Shown: positions 32,866 through 40,988 of the stretch, one piece after another
Layout of the letters: each line of letters begins with the position of its first letter
Numbering within the stretch: the stretch's first letter is position 1
From: Amycolatopsis albispora
GTDB taxonomy: Bacteria; Actinomycetota; Actinomycetes; Mycobacteriales; Pseudonocardiaceae
Direction of reading: 5' to 3'
Length of the DNA stretch: 64,000 nt
NCBI RefSeq assembly: GCF_003312875.1
Contig: NZ_CP015163.1
Location: 310,001-374,000, forward strand
Position numbers and translations under genes: made by a program
Notes under the pieces: generated by a model
What the model was told of the DNA's origin: nothing
Databases searched by the model: none
What the model saw: only the letters and a program-made list of their open reading frames with translations

Positions 32866-33338
32866 GCACGAGTGCGGACGGGTCGGCGCTTTTCCTCGAC
32901 GACCTCCACCCCGGCATGTCGTGGGAGACACGCGGCCGCACGGTCACCGAGACCGACCTGGTGACGTTCGGCACCTGGTCGGGCGACCTGTTTCCGCTGC
33001 ACTTCGACGAGGAGTACGCCAAGCGCACCCAGTTCGGCGGCCGCATCTTCCACGGCATGGGCGGGCTGGCGATCGCCGTCGGGCTGGAGATGAGCCTGGG
33101 CTGGAAGGTCGGCTCGGTGATCGCCTTCGCCGGGATCCGGGAGTGGAACTTCCTCGAGCCGATCCGCCCCGGTGACACCATCCGGGTCTGGGAAGAGGTC
33201 ACCGAGGTGCGGCCCTCGGTGTCCAAACCGGACCGCGGCACGGTCACCACGCGAGTCGAGCTGCGCAACCAGGACGACGTCGTGTGCCAGGAAGGCTTGT
33301 GGGTGATGCTGTTCAGGCGCCGTCCGAACGTCCGATGA
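32862..33338 (+). CDS. MaoC-family (hotdog) dehydratase
   Basis: A 158-residue MaoC-like protein. TETDLVTFGTWSGDLFPLHFDEEYAKRTQFGGRIFHGMGGLAIA contains the D-x-x-P-x-H catalytic pattern (Asp and His) followed by the hydratase 2 loop; WNFLEPIRPGDTIRVWEEV completes the hotdog. It likely hydrates or dehydrates an enoyl/hydroxyacyl-CoA. It is translationally coupled to the YCII-like gene and its 3' end overlaps the convergent GntR gene by 26 bp. Confidence 0.87.
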   Translation: MSTSADGSALFLDDLHPGMSWETRGRTVTETDLVTFGTWSGDLFPLHFDEEYAKRTQFGGRIFHGMGGLAIAVGLEMSLGWKVGSVIAFAGIREWNFLEPIRPGDTIRVWEEVTEVRPSVSKPDRGTVTTRVELRNQDDVVCQEGLWVMLFRRRPNVR

Positions 33339-34023
33339 GGCCGGTGGCCCGGTTCGCCTCCCGTTGTTCGAGCACGGTGATGGCGGTGGCGGTGAGGCTG
33401 CGTTCGATGTGCGTGCGCATGAGGTCGCCGGCACCGGCGGCGTCCTGGTTCGCGATGAGTTCGACGAGTTCGTGGTGCTCGCGGTGGTCCCGGGTGCGTG
33501 GCTCGTCGCCAGGGGGCAGATCGAGGCCGAGCCGCCGGTAGCGGTCTGACTTGTCCCAGATGTCGTCGAGCATTCTGATGAGGACGTCGTTGTGCGAGGC
33601 GACGTACAGCGCCCGGTGGAAGTCGCGGTGGGCGGTGAGTCCTTCTTCGCCCCAAGTCCTGGTCACCGGCACGAGCCGGGCGGCCGCGGTCCGCAGTGCC
33701 GCGAGGTCGGCGTCCGTGCGCCGTTGGGCGGCCAGCATGGCGGCGGTCGGGTCGAGCGAGAGCCGTACCTCGAAGAGCTGGCGGGCTTCGGTGGCGTTGA
33801 TGGCCGCGACCCTGGCGTCGCGCTGGGTGTCGAGGTCGATCAGGCCTTCGCTGCTGAGCCGCCGGATGGCCTCCCGCAGTGGGGTCAGGCTCATTCCGAA
33901 TTCGTCGGCGAGGTCACGCTGGGCGAGTCGTGAGCCCGGCACCAGTTCTCCGCGGAGGATGCGGGCCCGTAGCTCCGTGTAGGCCGCGTCGCCCTTGCTG
34001 GAGAACATGCTCGCGGTCGCCAC
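33313..34023 (-). CDS. GntR-family (FCD) regulator of the tartrate genes
   Basis: A 236-residue GntR protein. AYTELRARILRGELVPGSRLAQRDLADEFGMSLTPLREAIRRLSSEGLI is the winged helix. The FCD effector domain carries the metal-site residues in LFEVRLSLD, HRDFHRALY and HHELVELI. I chose GTG 34023 because GAGGGAG lies six bases upstream; a longer frame from 34071 lacks this. It is divergent from the D-tartrate dehydratase gene with a perfect 16-bp AT-rich palindrome between, so it probably responds to tartrate or a product. Confidence 0.9.
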   Translation of the reverse strand: MATASMFSSKGDAAYTELRARILRGELVPGSRLAQRDLADEFGMSLTPLREAIRRLSSEGLIDLDTQRDARVAAINATEARQLFEVRLSLDPTAAMLAAQRRTDADLAALRTAAARLVPVTRTWGEEGLTAHRDFHRALYVASHNDVLIRMLDDIWDKSDRYRRLGLDLPPGDEPRTRDHREHHELVELIANQDAAGAGDLMRTHIERSLTATAITVLEQREANRATGLIGRSDGA

Positions 34024-34084
34024 CGTCGCTCCCTCGCCGAAAGCCGGTGCTTGTGCATCGGCCGGAGCCACCCTACCATCCGTC

Positions 34085-34100
34085 GTAATTTATAAATTAC
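34085..34100. promoter_or_regulatory. 16-bp perfect palindrome, GntR operator candidate
   Basis: GTAATTTATAAATTAC is perfectly symmetric and the most AT-rich spot in the area. It lies between the divergent regulator and tartrate dehydratase starts, ending 15 bp before the dehydratase ATG. Short AT-rich dyads of this form suit FadR/FCD-type GntR proteins. Confidence 0.65.
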
Positions 34101-34115
34101 AACGAGAGGTGGCCG

Positions 34116-35279
34116 ATGAAGATCGTCTCCGTGCACGAGGGCGTCGTGCCGATCAGCTCCTCCATCCGCAACGCCTGGATCGACTTCAGCTCGATGGACT
34201 GCTCGATCGTGGCGGTGGTGTCCGACGTGGTGCGGGACGGGAAACCGCTGGTCGGCTACGGGTTCAACTCCAACGGGCGCTACAGCGCGGGCGAGATCCT
34301 GCGGCGCCGGATCGTGCCACGGCTGCTCGACGCCGATCCGGAGGCACTGCTGGCCGAGGACGGCCAGCTCGACCCCGCCCGCGCGTGGGACGTGGTGATG
34401 ACCAACGAGAAGCCGGGCGGGCACGGCGAGCGCTCGGTCGCGGTCGGTGTGGTGGACATGGCGTTGTTCGACCTCGCTGCCAAGATCGCCGGGCAGCCGC
34501 TGTACCGGTGGCTGTCGGACCGCTACGGCGACGGCGAGCCCGACGACAAGGTGTTCGTCTACGCCGCGGGCGGCTACTACGCGCCCGGCAAGTCGCTGCG
34601 TGATCTGCAGGACGAGATGCGCGCGTTCCTCGACCAGGGCTACCGCGTCGTCAAGATGAAGATCGGCGGGGCGGACCTGGCGGAGGACCTCGAACGGATC
34701 GAGGCCGTGCTGGAGGTGCTCGGCGGTGACGGGTCGCGGCTGGCCGTCGACGTCAACGGCCGGTTCGATCTGACGACCGCGCTGGCGTACGCGCGGGCGA
34801 TCGAGCCCTACGGCCTGTTCTGGTACGAGGAGATCGGCGACCCGCTGGACTACCGGCTCAACGCCATCGTCTCCGAGCACTACCGCGGCCCGATTGCCAC
34901 CGGCGAAAACCTGTTCTCGCTGCAGGACGCGCGCAACCTGATCCGCTACGGCGGGATGCGTCCCGACCGCGACTACCTCCAGTTCGACCCGGCACTGGGC
35001 TACGGCCTGACCGAGTACCTGCGCATCCAGGACATGCTGGCCCAGCACGGCTGGTCTGCACGCCGGTGCATTCCCCACGGCGGTCACCAGTTCTCGCTGC
35101 ACATCGCCGCCGCGCTCAAGCTCGGCGGCAACGAGTCCTACCCCGGCGAGTTCCAGCCCACCGGCGGGTTCGCCGACGACGCTGTCGTCGAGGACAGCTA
35201 CGTCGGCCTGACCGACACCCCCGGCATCGGTTTCGAGCGGAAGGCCGAGTTCTACCGGGTGCTGCGCGCCCTGCACTGA
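34116..35279 (+). CDS. tarD: D(-)-tartrate dehydratase, enolase superfamily
   Basis: A 387-residue mandelate-racemase-subgroup enolase. KMKIGG (Lys180/Lys182), DVNGRFD (Asp212), WYEEIGDP (Glu238), TGENLF (Glu264) and IPHGGHQF (His321) fall almost exactly at the spacing I recall for Bradyrhizobium D-tartrate dehydratase (K184, D213, E239, E265, H322). The N-terminal capping domain is also similar (VHEGVVPISSSIRNAWIDFS). It dehydrates tartrate to oxaloacetate. The downstream dicarboxylate carrier would import the substrate, and the divergent GntR protein probably regulates both. Confidence 0.88.
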   Translation: MKIVSVHEGVVPISSSIRNAWIDFSSMDCSIVAVVSDVVRDGKPLVGYGFNSNGRYSAGEILRRRIVPRLLDADPEALLAEDGQLDPARAWDVVMTNEKPGGHGERSVAVGVVDMALFDLAAKIAGQPLYRWLSDRYGDGEPDDKVFVYAAGGYYAPGKSLRDLQDEMRAFLDQGYRVVKMKIGGADLAEDLERIEAVLEVLGGDGSRLAVDVNGRFDLTTALAYARAIEPYGLFWYEEIGDPLDYRLNAIVSEHYRGPIATGENLFSLQDARNLIRYGGMRPDRDYLQFDPALGYGLTEYLRIQDMLAQHGWSARRCIPHGGHQFSLHIAAALKLGGNESYPGEFQPTGGFADDAVVEDSYVGLTDTPGIGFERKAEFYRVLRALH

Positions 35280-35328
35280 CCGCACTGACCGCACTCCCCA
35301 CACAACGCCGTGCGAAGGAGCAACAACG

Positions 35329-36672
35329 ATGTCGTCCACGTCCAGCCCGGTTCGCCGGCGGTCCCGGTTCCGCCGGTTGATCGGCGAGCTCTGGTTCCAG
35401 GTGATCGTCGCCGCCGTCCTGGGAGTCGCGGTCGGCCTGGCCGCGCCCGGTGTCGGGGCGAGCCTCAAGCCGCTCAACGACTGGTTCATCGCGCTGGTCA
35501 AGATGATCGTCATCCCGGTGGTGTTCTGCGTGGTCGCCACCGGCATCGCCTCGATGGACAACCTGCGCAAGGCGGGCCGGATCGGCGCGAAGGCGATCGG
35601 CTACTTCCTGGTGCTGTCCCTGCTTTCGATGCTGATCGGCCTGCTCGTCGCCAACGTGTTCCAGCCGGGCGCGGGCATGAACGTCGATCCCGCGACGCTC
35701 GACGCGAGCGCCGTCCCGGAGTCGGCCACCGAGGAACACGCCACCTTCACCGGGTTCGTCACCAGCCTGATCCCGGAGTCGTTGTTCGGCGCGATCACCG
35801 GCGACAACATTCTCGCCGCGTTGCTGGTTTCGATCGTTTTCGGTGTCGCGCTCAACATGGCGGGCCCCGCCGCCGCGCCGCTCACCCGCGGCATCTCGGC
35901 ACTGTCCACTGTGGTCTTCCGGATCGTCGGCTGGGTGATGCGGCTGGCGCCGATCGGTACCTTCGGCGCGCTCGCCACGGTCGTGGCCACCTACGGCGCC
36001 GGTAGCCTGCAGCAGCTCGGTTACCTGATCCTGCTGTTCACCGGCACCTGCGTGCTCTACGTCGTGATCATTCTCGGGGCGATCATGCGGGCCTGCAGGC
36101 TGAGCCTGCTCGGGCTGATGCGCTTCCTCAAGGCCGAGCTGCTCGTCGCCCTGTCCACCTGTTCCAGCGAAGCCGTGCTGCCGCAACTGGTGCGCAAGCT
36201 GGAGATCATGGGCATCGGCCGCCCGGTCGTCGGCATCGTCATCCCGTCGGGTTTCTCGTTCAACCTCGACGGGTCCGCCGTCTACCTCACCATGGCCTCG
36301 CTGTTCCTGGCGCAGGCGCTGGGCATCGACCTGTCCTGGCAGCAGCAGCTGGTCATGGTCGGTGTGATGATGCTGACCAGCAAGGGCACCGCCGGGATCG
36401 CGGGCGGCGCGTTCATCGTGCTGGCCAGCACCATCACCGCGGTCGGGCACATGCCGCTGGCCGCGCTAGCGTTGATCGTGGGCATCGACCGCATCCTCAA
36501 CGAAGGCCGGGTGTTCATCAACGTTCTCGGCAACGCCGTGGCCGCGGTGGTCATCGGCAAGTGGGAAAAGGACTTCGACCACCACCGGGCCACGGCGGTG
36601 CTCAGTGCACGCCGTGAGGAACTGGACGCCTACGAGTCCGAATACGACCTTGCCCAGCAACCAACGCGCTAA
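35329..36672 (+). CDS. DctA/GltP-type dicarboxylate:cation symporter
   Basis: A 447-residue DAACS-family carrier. Membrane segments run through the first ~240 residues, the serine-rich hairpin is ALSTCSSEAVLPQLVRKLE, the unwound helix is IPSGFSFNLDGSAVYL (binding site), and MMLTSKGTAGIAGGAF is hairpin 2. NVLGNAVAAVVIGKWEK is the last helix, with the conserved Asn. It likely takes up tartrate or another C4-dicarboxylate for the dehydratase encoded 49 bp upstream. AAGGAG precedes the ATG. Its stop overlaps the convergent oxidoreductase gene by 4 bp. Confidence 0.9.
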   Translation: MSSTSSPVRRRSRFRRLIGELWFQVIVAAVLGVAVGLAAPGVGASLKPLNDWFIALVKMIVIPVVFCVVATGIASMDNLRKAGRIGAKAIGYFLVLSLLSMLIGLLVANVFQPGAGMNVDPATLDASAVPESATEEHATFTGFVTSLIPESLFGAITGDNILAALLVSIVFGVALNMAGPAAAPLTRGISALSTVVFRIVGWVMRLAPIGTFGALATVVATYGAGSLQQLGYLILLFTGTCVLYVVIILGAIMRACRLSLLGLMRFLKAELLVALSTCSSEAVLPQLVRKLEIMGIGRPVVGIVIPSGFSFNLDGSAVYLTMASLFLAQALGIDLSWQQQLVMVGVMMLTSKGTAGIAGGAFIVLASTITAVGHMPLAALALIVGIDRILNEGRVFINVLGNAVAAVVIGKWEKDFDHHRATAVLSARREELDAYESEYDLAQQPTR

Positions 36673-37592
36673 CGCTCGGCGGCGCGGACGGCGCGGTCGC
36701 GCGTCCGGGCGTCGCTGAGCAGGGCGGCGTCGAACTCCCGCGAACCCGCGTGCACCGCGTCCAGCACGGCGGCGAGGAACAACTCCATGCTGTCCGCGGG
36801 CCGCACGCTCCGCGTCCGACGCTGGCCGTCGACCTCGATGCGCAGGTCGACGGCCAGGTCCGGCGGCGCGGAGAACGGCCGGGGCACGTCGATGGCGACG
36901 CCGGGCCCGAGCAACTGCAGGGCGTTGCGGTAGTGCGTGGTGAAGCCGAACTGCCCGACGACGGTCCGGCCGCCGGGGTAGCCGGCCAGCACGCTGTACG
37001 CCAGTTCCAGGCCGTCCGCGGTGCGGTCGCCCACGATGACGTGCACGTCGTCCGGTTCCAAACCCCACAGGACCCGGCCCAGCGAGGCGAAGTACGGGCC
37101 GGTGTCGAGAAAGGCGCCGCCGCCCGAGGACCGGTCGTGCCGGAAGTCCTCCGGCGGCACGGGCGGGGTGAACACCGCGACGGCCTGGGTGATGTCCTTG
37201 GCCAGGTCCGGCGAGAACACCGGGTGGAACGCGTAGTTCGTCGCCTCGGCCAGCACCCGCGACTGGGACCGGGCCAGCGCGACCAGCTCCTCGGCCGTGT
37301 CCAGGGTCAGGAAGGCCGGCTTGTCCACCACGACGTGATGCCCCCGCCGCAACGCGTGCCGCACCACCTCGGCGTGCGTGCTGTTGACCGTCGAAACGTA
37401 GACCAGCGCGGGTTCCGTGCCCTCCAGCGCCGCGCGCCAGTCGGTGTGCCGGCGCCCCAGCTTGGGCAGGTTGTCGACGGCACCGCCGTGCGCGCTGGCG
37501 ACGTCGACGATCTCGATGCCCTCGAGCGCGGACGCCGCGGGCAGCACCCGCCGCCGGGCGAACCGCGAGAGGCCGACGAGCAGGAGCCTCAC
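36669..37592 (-). CDS. Gfo/Idh/MocA oxidoreductase, probable NDP-hexose 3-ketoreductase
   Basis: A 307-residue NAD(P)-dependent reductase. The Rossmann start is MRLLLVGLSRFARRRVLP, with VYVSTVNSTHAEVVRHALRRGHHVVVDKPAF (the lysine of the DKP motif) and then SGGGAFLDTGPYFASLGR, the family's second signature. It is the last gene of the sugar operon; its GTG overlaps the stop of the 2,3-dehydratase (GTGA). Next to a 2,3-dehydratase, Gfo/Idh enzymes usually reduce the C-3 ketone (SpnN, OleW). A C-4 reductase role is the alternative. Confidence 0.82.
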   Translation of the reverse strand: MRLLLVGLSRFARRRVLPAASALEGIEIVDVASAHGGAVDNLPKLGRRHTDWRAALEGTEPALVYVSTVNSTHAEVVRHALRRGHHVVVDKPAFLTLDTAEELVALARSQSRVLAEATNYAFHPVFSPDLAKDITQAVAVFTPPVPPEDFRHDRSSGGGAFLDTGPYFASLGRVLWGLEPDDVHVIVGDRTADGLELAYSVLAGYPGGRTVVGQFGFTTHYRNALQLLGPGVAIDVPRPFSAPPDLAVDLRIEVDGQRRTRSVRPADSMELFLAAVLDAVHAGSREFDAALLSDARTRDRAVRAAER

Positions 37593-38959
37593 AGCAGGCA
37601 CGCCATCAGGCTGCGGGCTTCGACGTTGAGGTAGTAGCCCGACTGCATCATCCGCCCGAGCAGGCCGAGCGTCATCCACCGGTAGTTCTCCGGCGCCTCG
37701 ACGTGGTGGTCCTCGGGCAGCTCGATCACCAGGTGCTCGGTGTCGGCCCGGTGGAACCGGCCGCCGTCCTCGGACTGCACCGACTTCAGCCGCACCTGCC
37801 CGGTCGCCGAGCTCAGGTACTCCACCAGCGGCGGCAGGTCGCGCGCGTCACGGCAGTACCCCGGGGCCAGCTGGATGGTCGCGCCGAGCTCGAGCCGGTC
37901 GGTCGATCCCGGCTGGATCATCGCCTGGGTCAGGAACCGCAGCACGCCGTTCTGCCGCTGGCAGAGGAAGGCGACCAGGTTGCCCGGCACCGGTTCGAGC
38001 ATCGGCTGCGTCCAGGTGCCGACCTCCCGGCTGGTCGCCCGCACCGACAGCCCGATGATCCGGAAGTACAGGCCGTCGCGGTGCCGGACGCTGCCGCCGT
38101 CGGCGGCCCATCCGTCCATTTCGGACAGTCCGATCCGCTTGACGTCGAGCGTGTAGTTCTCCTTCTGGTCGATCAGCCAGGTCATCGCCTCGGCCAGCTC
38201 CGCGTCGGACCGTTGCGCGTTGTGCGAGGCGACGGTCCGCGCGTGGAAGCCTTCGGCCAACTGGAGGTCGCGGGCACCGTCGTAGGAAATGCAGGCCAGC
38301 ACGGTGCGGGCGTTCATGTTGACGTTGCCGAGGGCGAGCTGCCTTCGCAGCTGGCCGAGCGTGAGCCAGGTGAAGTCGTCGCGCTCCTCGACCTCCTCGT
38401 CCGGCGGGATCTCCACGATCATGTTGCGGTTGCGCTTGTACAGGTACCAGGACGCGTGCTCGGACAGCAGCCGGTCCACCAGGATGTGCCCCCGGCTGCC
38501 CCGGACGAAGTACTCCAGGTACGGCGTCGGCCGCCCGCCGTGCACGCGCTGGTAGTTGCTCTGCGTGGCCTGCACGGTCGCCGCGTACTGCACCAGCGTG
38601 GTGTTGCCCGGCTCCATCTTCACCTGCATCAGGAAGTGGAGCACCCCGTGGATCTTCTTCACCAGGATGCCCAGGATGCCGATGTCGGGCTGCACGATGA
38701 CCGGCTGGCACCACTGCGGGTTCGGCCCGAAGCTGGTCCGCACCGACAACCCCTCGATGGTGAAGAACCGGCCGGTGGCGTGCTCGAGCCGGTCGTCGAG
38801 CCGCCACTCGGCCAGCGTGTCCAGCGGGACCTCGTCGACCTGGTAGCGGGAGGCGGTGAACCGCTGCTTGAGGAAGAGGTCCGGGTCCTCCGTCTGCGCG
38901 CTGATCGTGGTCAGCGCCGAAGCCAGGAAGTCCTCAGCTCGCCCGGCCGAAGTCGACAT
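37589..38959 (-). CDS. NDP-hexose 2,3-dehydratase
   Basis: A 456-residue protein made of two homologous halves, as in TylX3, EvaA and SpnO. Each half has a GLSVR segment followed by W-x-Q-P, a GVLHFLMQ / GVLRFLTQ strand and an A-T-x-Q stretch (first copy about residues 65-135, second about 285-350). It removes water across C2-C3 of NDP-4-keto-6-deoxyglucose to give the 3,4-diketo-2,6-dideoxy sugar. The ATG at 38959 has GGGAG upstream and lies within the 3' end of the C-methyltransferase gene (26-bp overlap). Confidence 0.9.
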   Translation of the reverse strand: MSTSAGRAEDFLASALTTISAQTEDPDLFLKQRFTASRYQVDEVPLDTLAEWRLDDRLEHATGRFFTIEGLSVRTSFGPNPQWCQPVIVQPDIGILGILVKKIHGVLHFLMQVKMEPGNTTLVQYAATVQATQSNYQRVHGGRPTPYLEYFVRGSRGHILVDRLLSEHASWYLYKRNRNMIVEIPPDEEVEERDDFTWLTLGQLRRQLALGNVNMNARTVLACISYDGARDLQLAEGFHARTVASHNAQRSDAELAEAMTWLIDQKENYTLDVKRIGLSEMDGWAADGGSVRHRDGLYFRIIGLSVRATSREVGTWTQPMLEPVPGNLVAFLCQRQNGVLRFLTQAMIQPGSTDRLELGATIQLAPGYCRDARDLPPLVEYLSSATGQVRLKSVQSEDGGRFHRADTEHLVIELPEDHHVEAPENYRWMTLGLLGRMMQSGYYLNVEARSLMACLL

Positions 38960-40244
38960 CGCGGCCAGCTCCCTTCCTCGACTGCGCCGACACTTCCGAG
39001 AGGGACGGCAGCGGGAAGACCAGTTTTCCGCCGCGCGCGACGTAGTCCTGCTCACGCTCGACGAAACCGTCGCGGAAACCCCAGGGGAGCACCAGGAGCT
39101 GGTCGGGCCGCTGCGCCTTGGCGTCCTCTTCGGACACGATCGGGATGCCGGTGCCCGGGGTGAGGCGGCCGTGCTTCTCGGTGCTGACCTCGCCGATGCA
39201 CGGCAGGTCGTCGGTGGTGACCCCGCAGTGCTGCAGGATCACGTTGCCCTTGGTCGAGGCGCCGTAGCCCAGGGTCAGCTTGCCCGCGGCCTTCGATTCC
39301 TCCAAAAAGGACCGCACGTCCACGCGGACCTGCTCGACGCGGCGGGTGAAGGCTTCGTAGGGCGCGTCGGTGTCCAGCGCCAGCGACGCCTCGTACTGCC
39401 GGATCCGCTCGATCTGGGGCGTGTCGATCTTGTGCTTGGCCGGGTCCTTCACCAGCGTCACGCACAGGCTGCCGCCGTTGACGTCGGTGATCTCGGCGGT
39501 GGCCACGGTCAGCCCGACCCGGTCGGCCATCCACTCGATCTGGCGCAGGAAGTAGTACTCCAGGTGCTCGTGGCAGATCGCGTCGTAGACCGGCGTCTCC
39601 AGCAGCGGGACCGCGTAGCTCATCTCGATCATCCACACGCCGTCGTCGGTGAGGATGTCGTGCACGTCGGCCATGAACCCGAGCGGGTCGGGCAGGTCGT
39701 AGAACATCGCGATGGAGGTGACGATCTTCGCCTGGCGGGTGCCGAACTGCTCGGCGTAGGAGGACTTGCTGAAGAAGTCCGGGATCAGGTCGATGTCGGC
39801 GGGGTAGTACTCGCGCCACTTCTCGCCGGTCGGGTCCACGCCGACCCTGGTCAGCCCCGCGGTGCGGTAGCCCTGCAGCAGCGTCGAGTCGTTGCTGCCG
39901 ATGTCGAGCACCAGGTCACCGCGGTCCAGGTCGACCATGCCGGTGAGCACGTCGACCTTGCGGTGCAGGTGGTTGACCATGAACGGGCGGACGCTGGAGC
40001 GGTAGCCGTAGTGCTCGCCGTACATCAGCGTCAGGTCGGAGGTGTGCCGCAGCTGCAGCAGCCCGCAGCCGCCGGGGCCGCACCGGACCAGCTCCAGCGG
40101 CGCCGTCGGCACCACCTGACCCGGCCGGGGGAAGATGCCGGTCAGCGTCTGGTTCCCCAGGTCAAGCACGGTCAGCAGCTCGGTGTTGCCGCAGATGCGG
40201 CACGCGGTGCACTCGACGATGGCCATGTTCTCGGCGATGTTCAT
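38934..40244 (-). CDS. NDP-sugar C-methyltransferase (TylC3/EvaC type)
   Basis: A 436-residue protein with the three-part layout of sugar C-3-methyltransferases. The N-terminal zinc-type domain has CRICGN near residue 15 and the later cysteines of CGPGGC; the SAM domain contains LVLDIGSNDSTLLQGYR (about 108) and CHEHLEYYFL (about 225); the C-terminal domain has LGYGASTKGNVILQHCG. It adds a methyl at C-3 of a 4-keto sugar. ATG 40244 was chosen, preceded by GGAAGG. It overlaps the 2,3-dehydratase start, indicating coupling. Confidence 0.9.
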   Translation of the reverse strand: MNIAENMAIVECTACRICGNTELLTVLDLGNQTLTGIFPRPGQVVPTAPLELVRCGPGGCGLLQLRHTSDLTLMYGEHYGYRSSVRPFMVNHLHRKVDVLTGMVDLDRGDLVLDIGSNDSTLLQGYRTAGLTRVGVDPTGEKWREYYPADIDLIPDFFSKSSYAEQFGTRQAKIVTSIAMFYDLPDPLGFMADVHDILTDDGVWMIEMSYAVPLLETPVYDAICHEHLEYYFLRQIEWMADRVGLTVATAEITDVNGGSLCVTLVKDPAKHKIDTPQIERIRQYEASLALDTDAPYEAFTRRVEQVRVDVRSFLEESKAAGKLTLGYGASTKGNVILQHCGVTTDDLPCIGEVSTEKHGRLTPGTGIPIVSEEDAKAQRPDQLLVLPWGFRDGFVEREQDYVARGGKLVFPLPSLSEVSAQSRKGAGRDVDFGRAS

Positions 40245-40376
40245 GGCGCCTTCCAGGTGACGGCCGATCGAGTTCGGCACCCGACCGGCGGGATGGATCG
40301 CACGCGGCTCCCGGAGTTCCCGGCGCGACTCTCTTGGTGAACAGTGTGTGCCCGTGGTGGGCTCGGCATCGTCTCT

Positions 40377-40982
40377 TCAACTGCGCTCGTGCAGCTCTTC
40401 CTCCACGTCCACGCACTCGTAGTAGTCCGGCAGCCAGCCCTGCTTCTCGGCCTCGGCCAGCGTCGGCGCGATCTGGTCCCGCGGGGACAGGATCGGTTCG
40501 GCCGGCAACGGCAGGCCGAGGTCGGGATCGCGCGGTGACAACGCCAGCTCGTTCTCCGGGACGTACTCGCCGGAGATCATGTAGCTCATCACCGTGTTGT
40601 CCTCGAGCGCGACGAACACGTGCCCGACACCGACCGGGAAGTACACCGAGCGGAAGTAGGTCGGGTCGACCTCCACCACGTCCCAGCGGCCGAACGTGGG
40701 CGACCCGACGCGGATGTCCACGACGATGTCGAGTGCCGATCCCGCCGCGCAGTAGACGTACTTGGCGCAGCCGGGCGGGGTCACCGTGAAGTGGATGCCC
40801 CGGACGACGCCCCGGCGGGACCGGCTGTGGTTGGTCTGCGCCACGGTGAACAGCCGCTGGCCGGTCGCCCGCCGGAAGTGCGTCTCCTGGAACGGCGAGA
40901 CGAACAGCCCGCGGTCGTCGTCGTGGATCGCGTCCGGCGTCAGCTCGAGGGCGCCCGCCACGGCGAGTTCGCGGACCTTCAT
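40377..40982 (-). CDS. NDP-4-keto-sugar 3,5-(or 5-)epimerase, RmlC family
   Basis: A 201-residue RmlC cupin. DDRGLFVSPFQ, VAQTNHSRSRRGVVRGIHF (the active-site His-containing strand), AKYVYCAAGSALDIVVDIR, VYFPVGVGHVFVALEDNTVMSYMISGEYVPENE and PLP are the family blocks. It inverts C-5 (with or without C-3) to make the L-configured sugar. It starts 6 bp after the aminotransferase stop. A 132-bp gap follows before the C-methyltransferase, where I see no gene. Confidence 0.9.
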   Translation of the reverse strand: MKVRELAVAGALELTPDAIHDDDRGLFVSPFQETHFRRATGQRLFTVAQTNHSRSRRGVVRGIHFTVTPPGCAKYVYCAAGSALDIVVDIRVGSPTFGRWDVVEVDPTYFRSVYFPVGVGHVFVALEDNTVMSYMISGEYVPENELALSPRDPDLGLPLPAEPILSPRDQIAPTLAEAEKQGWLPDYYECVDVEEELHERS

Positions 40983-40988
40983 GTCCGC

